Program-made: the position numbers and the translations under genes
NCBI RefSeq assembly: GCF_934754915.1
Contig: NZ_CAKVKB010000036.1
Span: 1 to 29,875, forward strand
DNA length: 29,875 nucleotides
DNA from: an uncultured Clostridium sp.
GTDB taxonomy: Bacteria; Bacillota; Clostridia; Clostridiales; Clostridiaceae
Reading direction: 5' to 3'
Shown here: in pieces, positions 8,497 to 15,986 of the stretch
Position numbering within the stretch: the first letter of the stretch is position 1
Layout of the letters: every line of letters starts with the position of its first letter
The notes under the pieces: generated by a model
Told to the model about the DNA's origin: nothing
Seen by the model: the letters and a program-made list of their open reading frames with translations, nothing else
The model's database searches: none

Positions 8497-9567
8497 ATGT
8501 GTAATAATGATAATAAGAATTCTAAAAATGATAGTATGGAAAATTCAGTACCATCAGAAAGCAGTGAAAATCAATTACATGAAGAGGAAAAAATAACAAG
8601 TGAAATTACAGAGGACAAGCTAGTTAAGGAAACAAATAAGAAAACAAATAATACAAATGTGTCAAAAACTGATTCGATTTTTGAAGATTTGGATAAGAAT
8701 GATGAAAATAAAATATCTGAATTGGAATGTAAAAAAGATGATGATAAAATCTCTGCTTTAGATTTAAATCTTTATAAAGAGCAGATATATGATGACAAAA
8801 TAGCATATGACAGAAATGTATGGAGTTATAATGATTGGCGATTAAAGATTAACGAACTCATAAGAAATAGTAAAAAAGCGTTTGATAATGTACATCTTAG
8901 TATAGAAAATTTTAATAATCATATGAAAGAAAACTACAGAGTTGATACCTTAGAAGATAATAAACTTATTGAAAATAGAATAAAAGGTATCAATATGATT
9001 GATAAAATGAGTAGAAATGTACTTTCAAATGGTATAAATAAAATTATCCAAATAGACATAATGCAGTTTAATGAAAATCAGATAAGAGATGATTTGATTG
9101 ATAAGAATGAAAATGAAATACGTAATATAATGAACGAAAATTACAATATAATTACCAGTGTTTCAGCAGAAAGATCAAATTTGATAAATAAGTATTTTGA
9201 ATTTATACAAAATAGTATTCTCCCAATAATAGATGGAATAAATTCAGGTATAAACTTTATTAAAAATGCTTCTAATGAAGTTTTAAAACAAGATATATTT
9301 TCTGAATATTTAGAGTTAAAGGGATTATTTGATAAATTTCTAGATGAATGTGAAATAAAGGAAATTGATATTAATGTAAATGATGCAATTGATTTTGAAT
9401 TTGCAGAGGTTCTTGATATTGAAGAAACAGAAGATCCATCTCTTGATGAAAAGGTTGAAAGTGTAATAAGAAATGGATATGAATATAGGGAAGATGTTTA
9501 TGGAACTGGACATAATTATGTATTGAGGCAGGCTCAGGTTATAGCATTTAAGTTAATATCAAAGTAG
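8497..9567 (+). CDS. Divergent GrpE-like nucleotide exchange factor (proposed)
   Basis: From ATG 8497 the protein has 356 residues. A TTG at 8467 with GAGGTGAT just upstream is an equally good start and would add ten residues. Residues 1-95 are acidic, Asn/Lys/Glu-rich and probably disordered. The middle is helical with a likely coiled coil. The last 150 residues follow the order of GrpE: NKYFEFIQNSILPIIDGINS resembles GrpE's LLPVLDNLERAL helix, then comes a FDKFLDECEIKEID hinge, an EDPSLDEKVESV segment and GYEYREDV ... NYVLRQAQVIAFK, matching GrpE's V..VLQKGY....RVLRPAMV.VA beta domain. It lies between two Hsp70 genes, as expected for their exchange factor. Identity to GrpE is low, so this is inference from motif order and context. 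Confidence 0.65.
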   Translation: MCNNDNKNSKNDSMENSVPSESSENQLHEEEKITSEITEDKLVKETNKKTNNTNVSKTDSIFEDLDKNDENKISELECKKDDDKISALDLNLYKEQIYDDKIAYDRNVWSYNDWRLKINELIRNSKKAFDNVHLSIENFNNHMKENYRVDTLEDNKLIENRIKGINMIDKMSRNVLSNGINKIIQIDIMQFNENQIRDDLIDKNENEIRNIMNENYNIITSVSAERSNLINKYFEFIQNSILPIIDGINSGINFIKNASNEVLKQDIFSEYLELKGLFDKFLDECEIKEIDINVNDAIDFEFAEVLDIEETEDPSLDEKVESVIRNGYEYREDVYGTGHNYVLRQAQVIAFKLISK

Positions 9568-9624
9568 ATTCTTAATAAGGATATTTTATAGATAAATTTT
9601 ATTTTAAATAGGGTGGGATAAATA

Positions 9625-11115
9625 ATGAAATATGATGCACAAAATGCTCCAGTTATAGGTATAGATTTAGGAACAACATATAGTTCTGTAGCAAGATGGA
9701 CAGGCAAGGAAGCAGAGGTATATAGTCCAAAAGGAGAAAGATGTATAAGGTCAGTTGTTTATTATGATGAAAAAAATAATAAATATATATATGGAAATGC
9801 TGCATTTATGAGTGGAATTTTAAATCCAGATAATGTTGTAGTCGGTGTGAAGAGAATGATGGATGATAATACAATAAAGATAAAGTTAGGATCAAAAGAA
9901 CATTCACCAATAGAAATATCATCAATGATTTTAAAAAATATATATGATAATATACAAGGAATGTTTCCATTAGGAGTGTACAATGCTTCAGGAGTAGTTG
10001 TTACAGTTCCGTATTATTTTAAAGCACATCAGCTTCAAAATACAGCAGATGCAGCCAAAATGGCAGGATTAAATTTGACTGGAATAATACAGGAACCTAT
10101 TGCAGCAGCTTTTGCATATGGACTGCATCATTCAGAGGAAGGAAAAATCAGAGATGAAAATATTATGGTATTTGATCTTGGAGGAGGTACATTCGATTTA
10201 ACAATAATAAACATAAAAGAAAATGCTGAGGACATTAATTTTAATGTAATAGGAATAGGCGGAGATGATAGATTAGGAGGACTTGATTTTGATAAGGCCT
10301 TTATGGATTATATTATAGAAAAAGAGGGGATTGATTTTGAGACTGTTAAGGTTGAAAAGCTAAAAAAAATTGGGAAACAGAAACTTTTAGATGCTGTAAT
10401 AAGAGGTAAGGAAATGCTTAGCTCTACAGATGTCACATATATTGCAGTGCCTGATGTAATTCCTGGAGTTCATATAGATTCTGAATATACAAGAGAGGAT
10501 TTTGAAAAATCAATAGAAAAATACATTGAAAAAATAAGAAAGATAACTAAAGAGACTATGATAAATGCAGGAATATCATCAAGTGACATAAATAAAGTTA
10601 TAAAAGTTGGTGGTTCAAGCAAGATTTCAATAGTGGATGATATAATAAGAGAAGAATGTGGAGATGGTAAAACATATTCAGATATTGATCCAAGTCTATG
10701 TGTTGCACAAGGGGCAGCAATTTATGCAGCATATCTTGCAAATGAACTTGATTTTAATAAGAAAATAACGATTGGAACAGCTGTTGCACATTCACTTGGT
10801 GTTGAAGATGGAGATGGAAACTTTATTGTACTCATAGAACAGAATTCAAAAACTCCTGCAAAGGAAACTTTGACATTTACTACTGATGAAGATAATCAGA
10901 CAGAAATTGATGTTGAGGTTTATCAAGGAACTGATCCAATTGCAAAGAAAAATTCTCATGTTGGTACTGTAAGAGTTACTGGATTAAAGCCGTTTCCTAA
11001 ATACCAGCTTGAAATTAACATAACATTTGAAGTTGGAAGTTCTCAGGAGGTTAAGGTTAACATTCAGGAAGAATTAAGTGGAATAAATAAGACAGAAGTA
11101 TTGAAGCTTGTATAA
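9625..11115 (+). CDS. Second lid-less Hsp70-family chaperone (Hsp70-B)
   Basis: A 496-residue DnaK-like protein. It has IDLGTTYSS at 13-21, QEPIAAAFAYG at 156-166, DLGGGTFD at 184-191, IGGDDRLGG, and KVGGSSKIS in the adenosine motif near 330. A short substrate-binding domain (about 385-495) ends without the helical lid. It differs widely from Hsp70-A, including a different substrate domain start (KITIGTAVAHSLGVEDGDG), so the pair is not a recent duplication and may form a two-chaperone system. AGGGTGGGA precedes the ATG, and the gap to the GrpE-like gene is only 57 bases with no terminator, consistent with one operon. No J-domain partner is encoded in the window. Confidence 0.9.
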   Translation: MKYDAQNAPVIGIDLGTTYSSVARWTGKEAEVYSPKGERCIRSVVYYDEKNNKYIYGNAAFMSGILNPDNVVVGVKRMMDDNTIKIKLGSKEHSPIEISSMILKNIYDNIQGMFPLGVYNASGVVVTVPYYFKAHQLQNTADAAKMAGLNLTGIIQEPIAAAFAYGLHHSEEGKIRDENIMVFDLGGGTFDLTIINIKENAEDINFNVIGIGGDDRLGGLDFDKAFMDYIIEKEGIDFETVKVEKLKKIGKQKLLDAVIRGKEMLSSTDVTYIAVPDVIPGVHIDSEYTREDFEKSIEKYIEKIRKITKETMINAGISSSDINKVIKVGGSSKISIVDDIIREECGDGKTYSDIDPSLCVAQGAAIYAAYLANELDFNKKITIGTAVAHSLGVEDGDGNFIVLIEQNSKTPAKETLTFTTDEDNQTEIDVEVYQGTDPIAKKNSHVGTVRVTGLKPFPKYQLEINITFEVGSSQEVKVNIQEELSGINKTEVLKLV

Positions 11116-11193
11116 AATTAAAGAGTCATTAGCATTGCAATAGATGTTTTAATAAGTTCTGTAGCAATGGAATTTTTTAAAGAGGGTTATATT

Positions 11194-12255
11194 ATGAAAA
11201 GTATAAATGTATATTTTAATAGATGTTTTACAGATACATCAGAGATAATTAAAGAATTAAAGAATAATAATGACAATATAAGTTATAAAATATATATTTC
11301 TCATCCAGTGAGAAATATAAGGCTTGAAGAAAGTGCAGATTATTATGAACTTGAACCAGAATTTGAAAAGAGTGAAGATTATGCAGAGTATTGCATAAAT
11401 TTTTGTATAAATCATGATATTGATGTATTTGTTCCAAGGTATAGAGTATCAGAGCTTTCTGGATATTCTGATAAGTTTAATGAGTTAGGAATAAAGACGA
11501 TATTTGTTGGCAGCAGGAAATTATATGAATTTATTGATAACAAAGCAGCCGTATATGATGATTTGAAGGACGAATCTATTATAAAAATACCTCCATATAA
11601 AATGATAACAAATTATAAAGAATTTTTAGATGGATATGAATATATAAAAAGCAAGGGATTTAAAGTGTGCATTAAACCAGTATCAGGAATTGGAGCAGAA
11701 GGATTTAAGGTGATTAAGGAAGGGACTTCTCTAATTGATGAACTTAGATTTTCATCTTTTCAGATTTCTTATGAGCGTTTATGTGAGATACTGAATAGCG
11801 TGGAAAAAATAGAACCTATGCTTATGTCGGGATTTCTTCCAGATGATGAATGGTCAATAGATTGTCTTGGAGATAACGGCAGACTTGTTGATTCAGTTAC
11901 AAGAGTAAAAAGTAATAAATTTGAACAGATAGTAAGAATTGATGAAAAAGCTGATAAAATAGCTGCAATATTAACTGAAAGATATAAGTTAGATAACTTA
12001 TTTAATATACAATTTAAATTGAAAGATAATGAAATTTATCTTCTTGAAATAAATTCAAGAATGTCAGCAGGGATTTTTAAATCTTGTAAAATAGGAATAA
12101 ATTTTTTACATAAAGCCATAAAAAAAGCATATGGTGAAAAATTAGAAAGTGAAAAATATGAATGTAATAAGATAAAAGTCAGAACAGAAAATGTTTATGA
12201 TATTTATAAATTAAATAGTGATACAGTAAAGAGAAAAGAAGAAATTTTAGTATAA
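11194..12255 (+). CDS. ATP-grasp ligase of the Ter-associated metabolite pathway
   Basis: From ATG 11194, with AGAGG upstream (the in-frame ATG at 11167 has no ribosome site), the protein has 353 residues. The N-terminal 100 residues form the pre-ATP-grasp domain (SINVYFNRCFTDTSEII, typical of the Ter-linked subfamily). The ATP-grasp core shows VCIKPVSGIGAEGF, and the metal/ATP-binding end is YLLEINSRMSAGIFKSC. ATP-grasp enzymes join a carboxylate to an amine or thiol through an acyl phosphate. In Ter clusters this gene travels with the PRTase/PELOTA and HAD genes, all proposed to build a nucleoside-like metabolite. Here it is physically joined to the Hsp70 operon (78-base gap, no terminator) rather than to those two genes. 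Confidence 0.85.
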   Translation: MKSINVYFNRCFTDTSEIIKELKNNNDNISYKIYISHPVRNIRLEESADYYELEPEFEKSEDYAEYCINFCINHDIDVFVPRYRVSELSGYSDKFNELGIKTIFVGSRKLYEFIDNKAAVYDDLKDESIIKIPPYKMITNYKEFLDGYEYIKSKGFKVCIKPVSGIGAEGFKVIKEGTSLIDELRFSSFQISYERLCEILNSVEKIEPMLMSGFLPDDEWSIDCLGDNGRLVDSVTRVKSNKFEQIVRIDEKADKIAAILTERYKLDNLFNIQFKLKDNEIYLLEINSRMSAGIFKSCKIGINFLHKAIKKAYGEKLESEKYECNKIKVRTENVYDIYKLNSDTVKRKEEILV

Positions 12256-12357
12256 TCATATGAAGATTTTTCATATCAGTAGAAATAGAAAATACATATT
12301 ATGAGTGAATTTTGATTATATAAGATTATAATTATGAAATATTCACATATATTAAAG

Positions 12358-12401
12358 AATTACTGCATAACAAAAATTACGATGTTATGTAGTAATTTTT
12401 T
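12358..12401 (+). terminator. Intrinsic terminator of the Hsp70/ATP-grasp operon
   Basis: AATTACTGCATAAC (12358-12371) pairs with GTTATGTAGTAATT (12384-12397) over 14 positions with one wobble, a 12-base loop, then T residues. It runs straight into repeat copy 1. Confidence 0.85.
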
Positions 12402-12507
12402 ATATATGTTTGAAATAATAGAACTACATAATAATTAAAGGAATTTTACAGGAATTTCATCATTTATTGTAAGTTCTCAATTACACATTATTAATTGTAT
12501 AAATATT
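12401..12507 (-). repeat. MITE-like dispersed repeat, copy 1 (degenerate)
   Basis: Aligns end to end with copy 2 at 15029-15134: ACATAATA near the left, a worn GGAATTTTACAGGAATTTC core, and ACACATTATTAATTG near the right. The central hairpin has decayed and the right terminus is altered, so it is an old copy. It fills the gap between the terminator and the PHP gene. Confidence 0.6.
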
Positions 12508-12520
12508 ATTGTTTCTATAT

Positions 12521-13213
12521 TTATATATGAATTAAATCAGCTCTTGTGATAAAATCTGATATTTCATCTGAATTTAGGTAAACATCTCCAATAAGACCAT
12601 GAGATCTATATTTTTCATTTGATATATGAAAATCAGAGCCGGCAGTGTAAAATATATTTTTTTCTTTAGCAATATTAAGGAAATACTTTGTATCAGTTTC
12701 AGTATTTGAAAAATACTTAGCTTCAATTCCATCAAAATTCAATTTTATTATTTCATCAAAATCATTTTTAGGAAGAAGAACAGGATGAGCTAAAACAACA
12801 TTTGCACCAAAAAATTTTAAAATTTCAATTCCATTTTCTACACATAATTTATCTCGTCTATAATAAGTATTAAGATAACCGTGGAGAAGTTTTTTTACAG
12901 AGTCTATTTTGTGTTTTTTTACACAGTTCAATACTTTTATAAGAAGTTCATCGTTATAACTATCATCTTTAAAATACCCTAAAATATGGACTCGTGTATT
13001 GTTGTATTTAGTTGAAAGTTCAACACCTGGAATTACCTTTACTCCTATATAATTTCCACATTTAACAGCTTCATTAAGTCCAGAAGTTGTATTGTGGTCA
13101 GTAAGGGCTATAATATCAACTCCTCGCCTCTGAGAGAGCATTACAACTTCGCTTGGAGTACAGTTTCCATCAGAAGCTGTTGAATGAATATGAAAATCAC
13201 CTTTTTTATACAT
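12521..13213 (-). CDS. PHP-domain metal-dependent phosphoesterase (TrpH/YciV-like)
   Basis: The start is placed at ATG 13213, preceded on the minus strand by TAGGAG. The longer open frame to 13285 has no ribosome site. The 230-residue protein carries PHP metal ligands in order: DFHIHSTASDG (His8, His10, Asp15), LTDHN (38-41 region), PGVELS with a metal Glu, RVHILGY, LAHPVLLP and GSDFH. This arrangement is that of the TrpH/YciV group, whose characterised members act as nucleoside 3',5'-bisphosphate phosphatases or 5'-3' exonucleases on short RNA. The substrate here is not known. It is transcribed alone and convergent with the ATP-grasp operon. Confidence 0.85.
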   Translation of the reverse strand: MYKKGDFHIHSTASDGNCTPSEVVMLSQRRGVDIIALTDHNTTSGLNEAVKCGNYIGVKVIPGVELSTKYNNTRVHILGYFKDDSYNDELLIKVLNCVKKHKIDSVKKLLHGYLNTYYRRDKLCVENGIEILKFFGANVVLAHPVLLPKNDFDEIIKLNFDGIEAKYFSNTETDTKYFLNIAKEKNIFYTAGSDFHISNEKYRSHGLIGDVYLNSDEISDFITRADLIHI

Positions 13214-13643
13214 ATTTAAACTCCTAAATAAATTGTGAAATGTTTTGTATTTTAATATATGAAATAAATTTGTGACAAGGAACAATTATAAAAAAATATT
13301 TATTTTTTACCTCATGATGAAAAAATTATTCTATTACGACATGTAAATATTGGAATGATTTTTAGCGTAAATACAATAAAAACTAAAAATATACATAAAA
13401 ATATATGGAGCTAACCCATTGATATGAGTAGGATGGAACAATATCATACTGGAAAATGCATCAGTTATGTAGCTATTTGGAGGAATATACGAATAATTTA
13501 ATCTGTTGTATATAGAGAAGGATTAAGCATAGTCGAAAAATGTCGAACATATGTTACCATAGAGTCACCGGCTGATTCAAGAAATTTGAATAAAAGAAAA
13601 AGAATCACAAGCAGCCAGTTATAACACAGGAGGAGAAAAACTA
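13214..13643 (+). promoter_or_regulatory. Long intergenic/leader region of the CAP-domain protein gene
   Basis: A 430-base gap with no credible ORF. It is less AT-rich than other gaps from about 13405 on (GGAGCTAACCCATTG ... GTAGGATGGAACA), suggesting conserved structure, but it matched no riboswitch consensus I know. TTGTAT/CATAGT with a 16-base spacer near 13507-13535 is a weak promoter candidate. A stem ATTCAA/TTGAAT (about 13578-13594) lies inside a larger GGCTG/CAGCC stem (13571 to about 13616), just before the ribosome site AGGAGG. Confidence 0.35.
13544..13557. promoter_or_regulatory. LexA/SOS-like operator upstream of the CAP-domain protein gene
   Basis: CGAACATATGTTAC matches the Gram-positive SOS box CGAACRNRYGTTYC at 13 of 14 positions. 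It lies 87 bases upstream of the start codon. The same bases overlap TGTCGAA (13541-13547), a Spo0A-box-like string, with a second AGTCGAA ten bases upstream, so the regulator is ambiguous. Confidence 0.5.
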
Positions 13644-14951
13644 ATGAAAAAAACTTTTTTAAGAAAGAAGCTTATAAGTGCAGGAGTTGTAGCAGCAACA
13701 ATAGGTGCCTTAGTTCCATTAGGAGTATCTGCGAAAGGAAAAATTGAAACTTTAAACTATAATCAAAAAGCAGATGAAGAGATAGTTGCTTATGAAAAAT
13801 CAACTGATAATAAAATCTTTGAGGAATTGAGCACTGAGGAAAATACAGGAGTTGAAGAAAATTCAAATAATTCACAAAAATCAGTATCATATTCTAATAG
13901 ATGTGGAAAACAAGGAACAATACTGTTAAAAATTAATGATGAATTGTATTGTTTTGATAGAAGCGGAAATGTTAAAACAGGATGGATAAAAAAATCAGGA
14001 AAATGGTATTATGCTGATAATGACGGGAAAATTCAGACTGGGGTAATAAAAATAAATGAAAAAATTTATTATTTTAATAAATATGGGGTTATGCAGACTG
14101 GAAGAGTAAGAATTGAAAATAAAATTTATAGATTTGCTAAAAATGGAGAATTAATAGGAAACGATGTTCCTGATATTAAAAAAGAATTTGATTCAAACAA
14201 TAATTTGATTATTAAGGATAACGAATCTGTTGATGATAAAGAAAATACTGGAAATAATGAATCGACAGGAGATGAAGGGAATGAAATAGAAAAACCGGAA
14301 GAAGGAACTGAAATAGAAAATCCAGACAATAATGAATCAGGTAATAATGGATCAGATAGCAGTGATATTATAATGCCTGATGAAAAACCAGATAGTAAAC
14401 CAGAGGATTCTGAAACAAGTGGTGATGTGACAGAAAATGAAAATAAACCAGGGAATTCAAATGGACAGTTAGAAGATAATAATATTTCAAATGAAAATGG
14501 ATCTGGAAGTATTGGGAGCATAAGTGTCGAAGGACTTCCAGCTGTAAAAGAAAAATATTCAGTTAAAATTGAAAACAGTGCAGAAAATAAAATTCTGGAA
14601 CTTATGAATCAAAAGAGAAAAGAAGCAGGACTTAATCCATTAACAATGGATAATACATTGTTGAGTGTTGCAAGATATAAAAGTAACCATATGATTCAAA
14701 ATGATTACTTCAGTCATACAAATCCAGATGGGACTCAATGGACTAACTGGCTTAAAACAATAGGATATAAATATAATGCTACAGCAGAAAATATTGCATA
14801 CAACAGCTATGATCCAGTAGAATTGTTTAATCAATGGTGGAATTCTTCAGGTCATAGGCAAAATATGATGAATCCATCTTATACAAAAGTTGGTATAGGA
14901 GTAGTGTATGGTAATGGAAAATATATGGGTACACAGACATTTTCTAATTAG
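13644..14951 (+). CDS. Secreted CAP/SCP-domain protein with cell-wall-binding repeats
   Basis: A 435-residue exported protein. Residues 1-30 are a signal peptide (KKTFLRKK, hydrophobic core, GVSA cleavage site). Residues 94-173 contain four 20-residue choline-binding-type repeats, e.g. WIKKSGKWYYADNDGKIQTG and VIKINEKIYYFNKYGVMQTG, which tether proteins to the wall. Residues about 174-308 are a low-complexity Glu/Asn/Gly/Ser/Pro linker. The C-terminal CAP domain (about 312-435, YkwD-type) has LMNQKRKEAGLNPL, YFSHTNPDG, AENIAYNSY and WWNSSGHRQNMMNP, including the conserved His and Glu residues. CAP function in bacteria is not settled. A strong AGGAGG precedes the ATG and a terminator follows, so it is monocistronic. 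Confidence 0.92.
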   Translation: MKKTFLRKKLISAGVVAATIGALVPLGVSAKGKIETLNYNQKADEEIVAYEKSTDNKIFEELSTEENTGVEENSNNSQKSVSYSNRCGKQGTILLKINDELYCFDRSGNVKTGWIKKSGKWYYADNDGKIQTGVIKINEKIYYFNKYGVMQTGRVRIENKIYRFAKNGELIGNDVPDIKKEFDSNNNLIIKDNESVDDKENTGNNESTGDEGNEIEKPEEGTEIENPDNNESGNNGSDSSDIIMPDEKPDSKPEDSETSGDVTENENKPGNSNGQLEDNNISNENGSGSIGSISVEGLPAVKEKYSVKIENSAENKILELMNQKRKEAGLNPLTMDNTLLSVARYKSNHMIQNDYFSHTNPDGTQWTNWLKTIGYKYNATAENIAYNSYDPVELFNQWWNSSGHRQNMMNPSYTKVGIGVVYGNGKYMGTQTFSN

Positions 14952-14981
14952 AGTTTAACATGATTTTAATTAAAAACATTG

Positions 14982-15024
14982 AAATAAGCAGAGTTGTTGT
15001 GTTTTTACAACTCTGTTTATTTTT
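14982..15024 (+). terminator. Intrinsic terminator after the CAP-domain gene
   Basis: AAATAAG plus CAGAGTTGT (14982-14997) pairs with ACAACTCTG plus TTTATTT (15007-15022), a 16-position stem with one wobble and a 9-base loop, with T residues at the end. Repeat copy 2 follows immediately. Confidence 0.85.
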
Positions 15025-15028
15025 AAAT

Positions 15029-15134
15029 ATACATATATTCCAATAATGAAATTACATAATAGTAAAGAAATCTTGAAAAGATTTTATCACTCATTGTAAA
15101 TTGATCATTGTACATTATTAATTGGAATATATAA
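15029..15134 (-). repeat. MITE-like dispersed repeat, copy 2
   Basis: Bounded by inverted ends: ACATATATTCCAAT on the left and ATTGGAATATAT on the right. The core, read on the minus strand, is AAATCTTTTCAAGATTTC, the hairpin shared by the family. Its right end overlaps the last codons and stop of the HutD-like gene. Confidence 0.75.
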
Positions 15135-15735
15135 TAGAAACAGCTATATCTGAATTAATTGAATTATTATTGATTAATTTTATATCAGGAAGCATTTTTG
15201 AGTCTGTTATATTCACACAAAGCAGTTCACCTTTGGAAAGTGTAAAAATTTCATCATTTATGATGGAATTTATATCAGAATTTAGAGGATGTATACAGAC
15301 AGAAACAATAGTGCTATTTTCTTGAAGTACATATTGGAAATCAGTTTGTGAATTTGATGGTATGTTGATGTGATCTAATTTTCCATCATAGTTTTCTCTG
15401 GTCATTAAATTTAAAACTGAACAACGCCCTTTTGTTGTTGTATTCCAATCGCCTATAAAAAAATCTTGATCAAAGGGTTTTATTGTTTTTGAATATTTAT
15501 CTTTATGTATAAGAGTTACTTCACCATCTGTAACCATTAAGTGTCTTTTGACTCCAGGAAGAGTGCTGAAATTTGATGTGTCAATATCTATTTTTGCACA
15601 TCCCATTCTCCATAAAAAATTTCTTTCTGCAAATGATGAATTTTCAGGAAATGTAATCAGTTCTGATGCCATACCTCCTGACCAATATGTTGGAGTGAAA
15701 TTGTCATTTTTTATTAATTGTATATTATAATTCAA
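15118..15735 (-). CDS. HutD/Ves-family cupin protein
   Basis: The start is placed at TTG 15735, because the only ribosome site (GGAGG at 15748-15744) lies eight bases upstream of it. That site overlaps the ATG at 15750, which could not use it. The 205-residue product has the HutD/Ves pattern: WSGGMASELITFPENSSF, a FLWRMGCAKID strand, STLPGVKRHLMVTDGEVTL, then FIGDW in the second half. HutD proteins are bicupins often found with histidine-utilisation genes; no hut gene is here, and the molecular role of the family is uncertain. The final IIYSN and the stop are read from the end of a MITE-like repeat, so the C-terminus may have been changed by insertion. Confidence 0.8.
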   Translation of the reverse strand: MNYNIQLIKNDNFTPTYWSGGMASELITFPENSSFAERNFLWRMGCAKIDIDTSNFSTLPGVKRHLMVTDGEVTLIHKDKYSKTIKPFDQDFFIGDWNTTTKGRCSVLNLMTRENYDGKLDHINIPSNSQTDFQYVLQENSTIVSVCIHPLNSDINSIINDEIFTLSKGELLCVNITDSKMLPDIKLINNNSINSDIAVSIIYSN

Positions 15736-15986
15736 AGTAAAAACCTCCATTAATAATGTTTGAGTTTATTATAACATTAAATGTACGAATTTACATTTTT
15801 ATAATATATTATTGAAAATACAGTGTTTATATTAATTTTAGAAGCAAATATTAATTGTATTGTATACAAGTTATAGTGTAAAATTAAAGTTATATTAAGT
15901 ATAAACAGAGTTTAGCATAAGTTAATAGGATAACAAAGATTATAGAATTAAACTAAAGAAAAATACATTTAAGGTGGAGAAGCATA

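Noticed and set aside
13531..13547. Paired Spo0A boxes (AGTCGAA and TGTCGAA)
   Set aside because: Not called as a separate feature, because the second overlaps a longer and better LexA-type match and the first deviates from TGNCGAA. Kept as an alternative explanation.
14126..14521. 131-residue minus-strand ORF rich in Ser/Leu/Phe
   Set aside because: It is the antisense shadow of the low-complexity linker of the CAP-domain protein and has no ribosome site.
15122..15325. Plus-strand 67-residue ORF
   Set aside because: Antisense to the HutD-like gene, starting inside the repeat end, with no ribosome site and no family resemblance.
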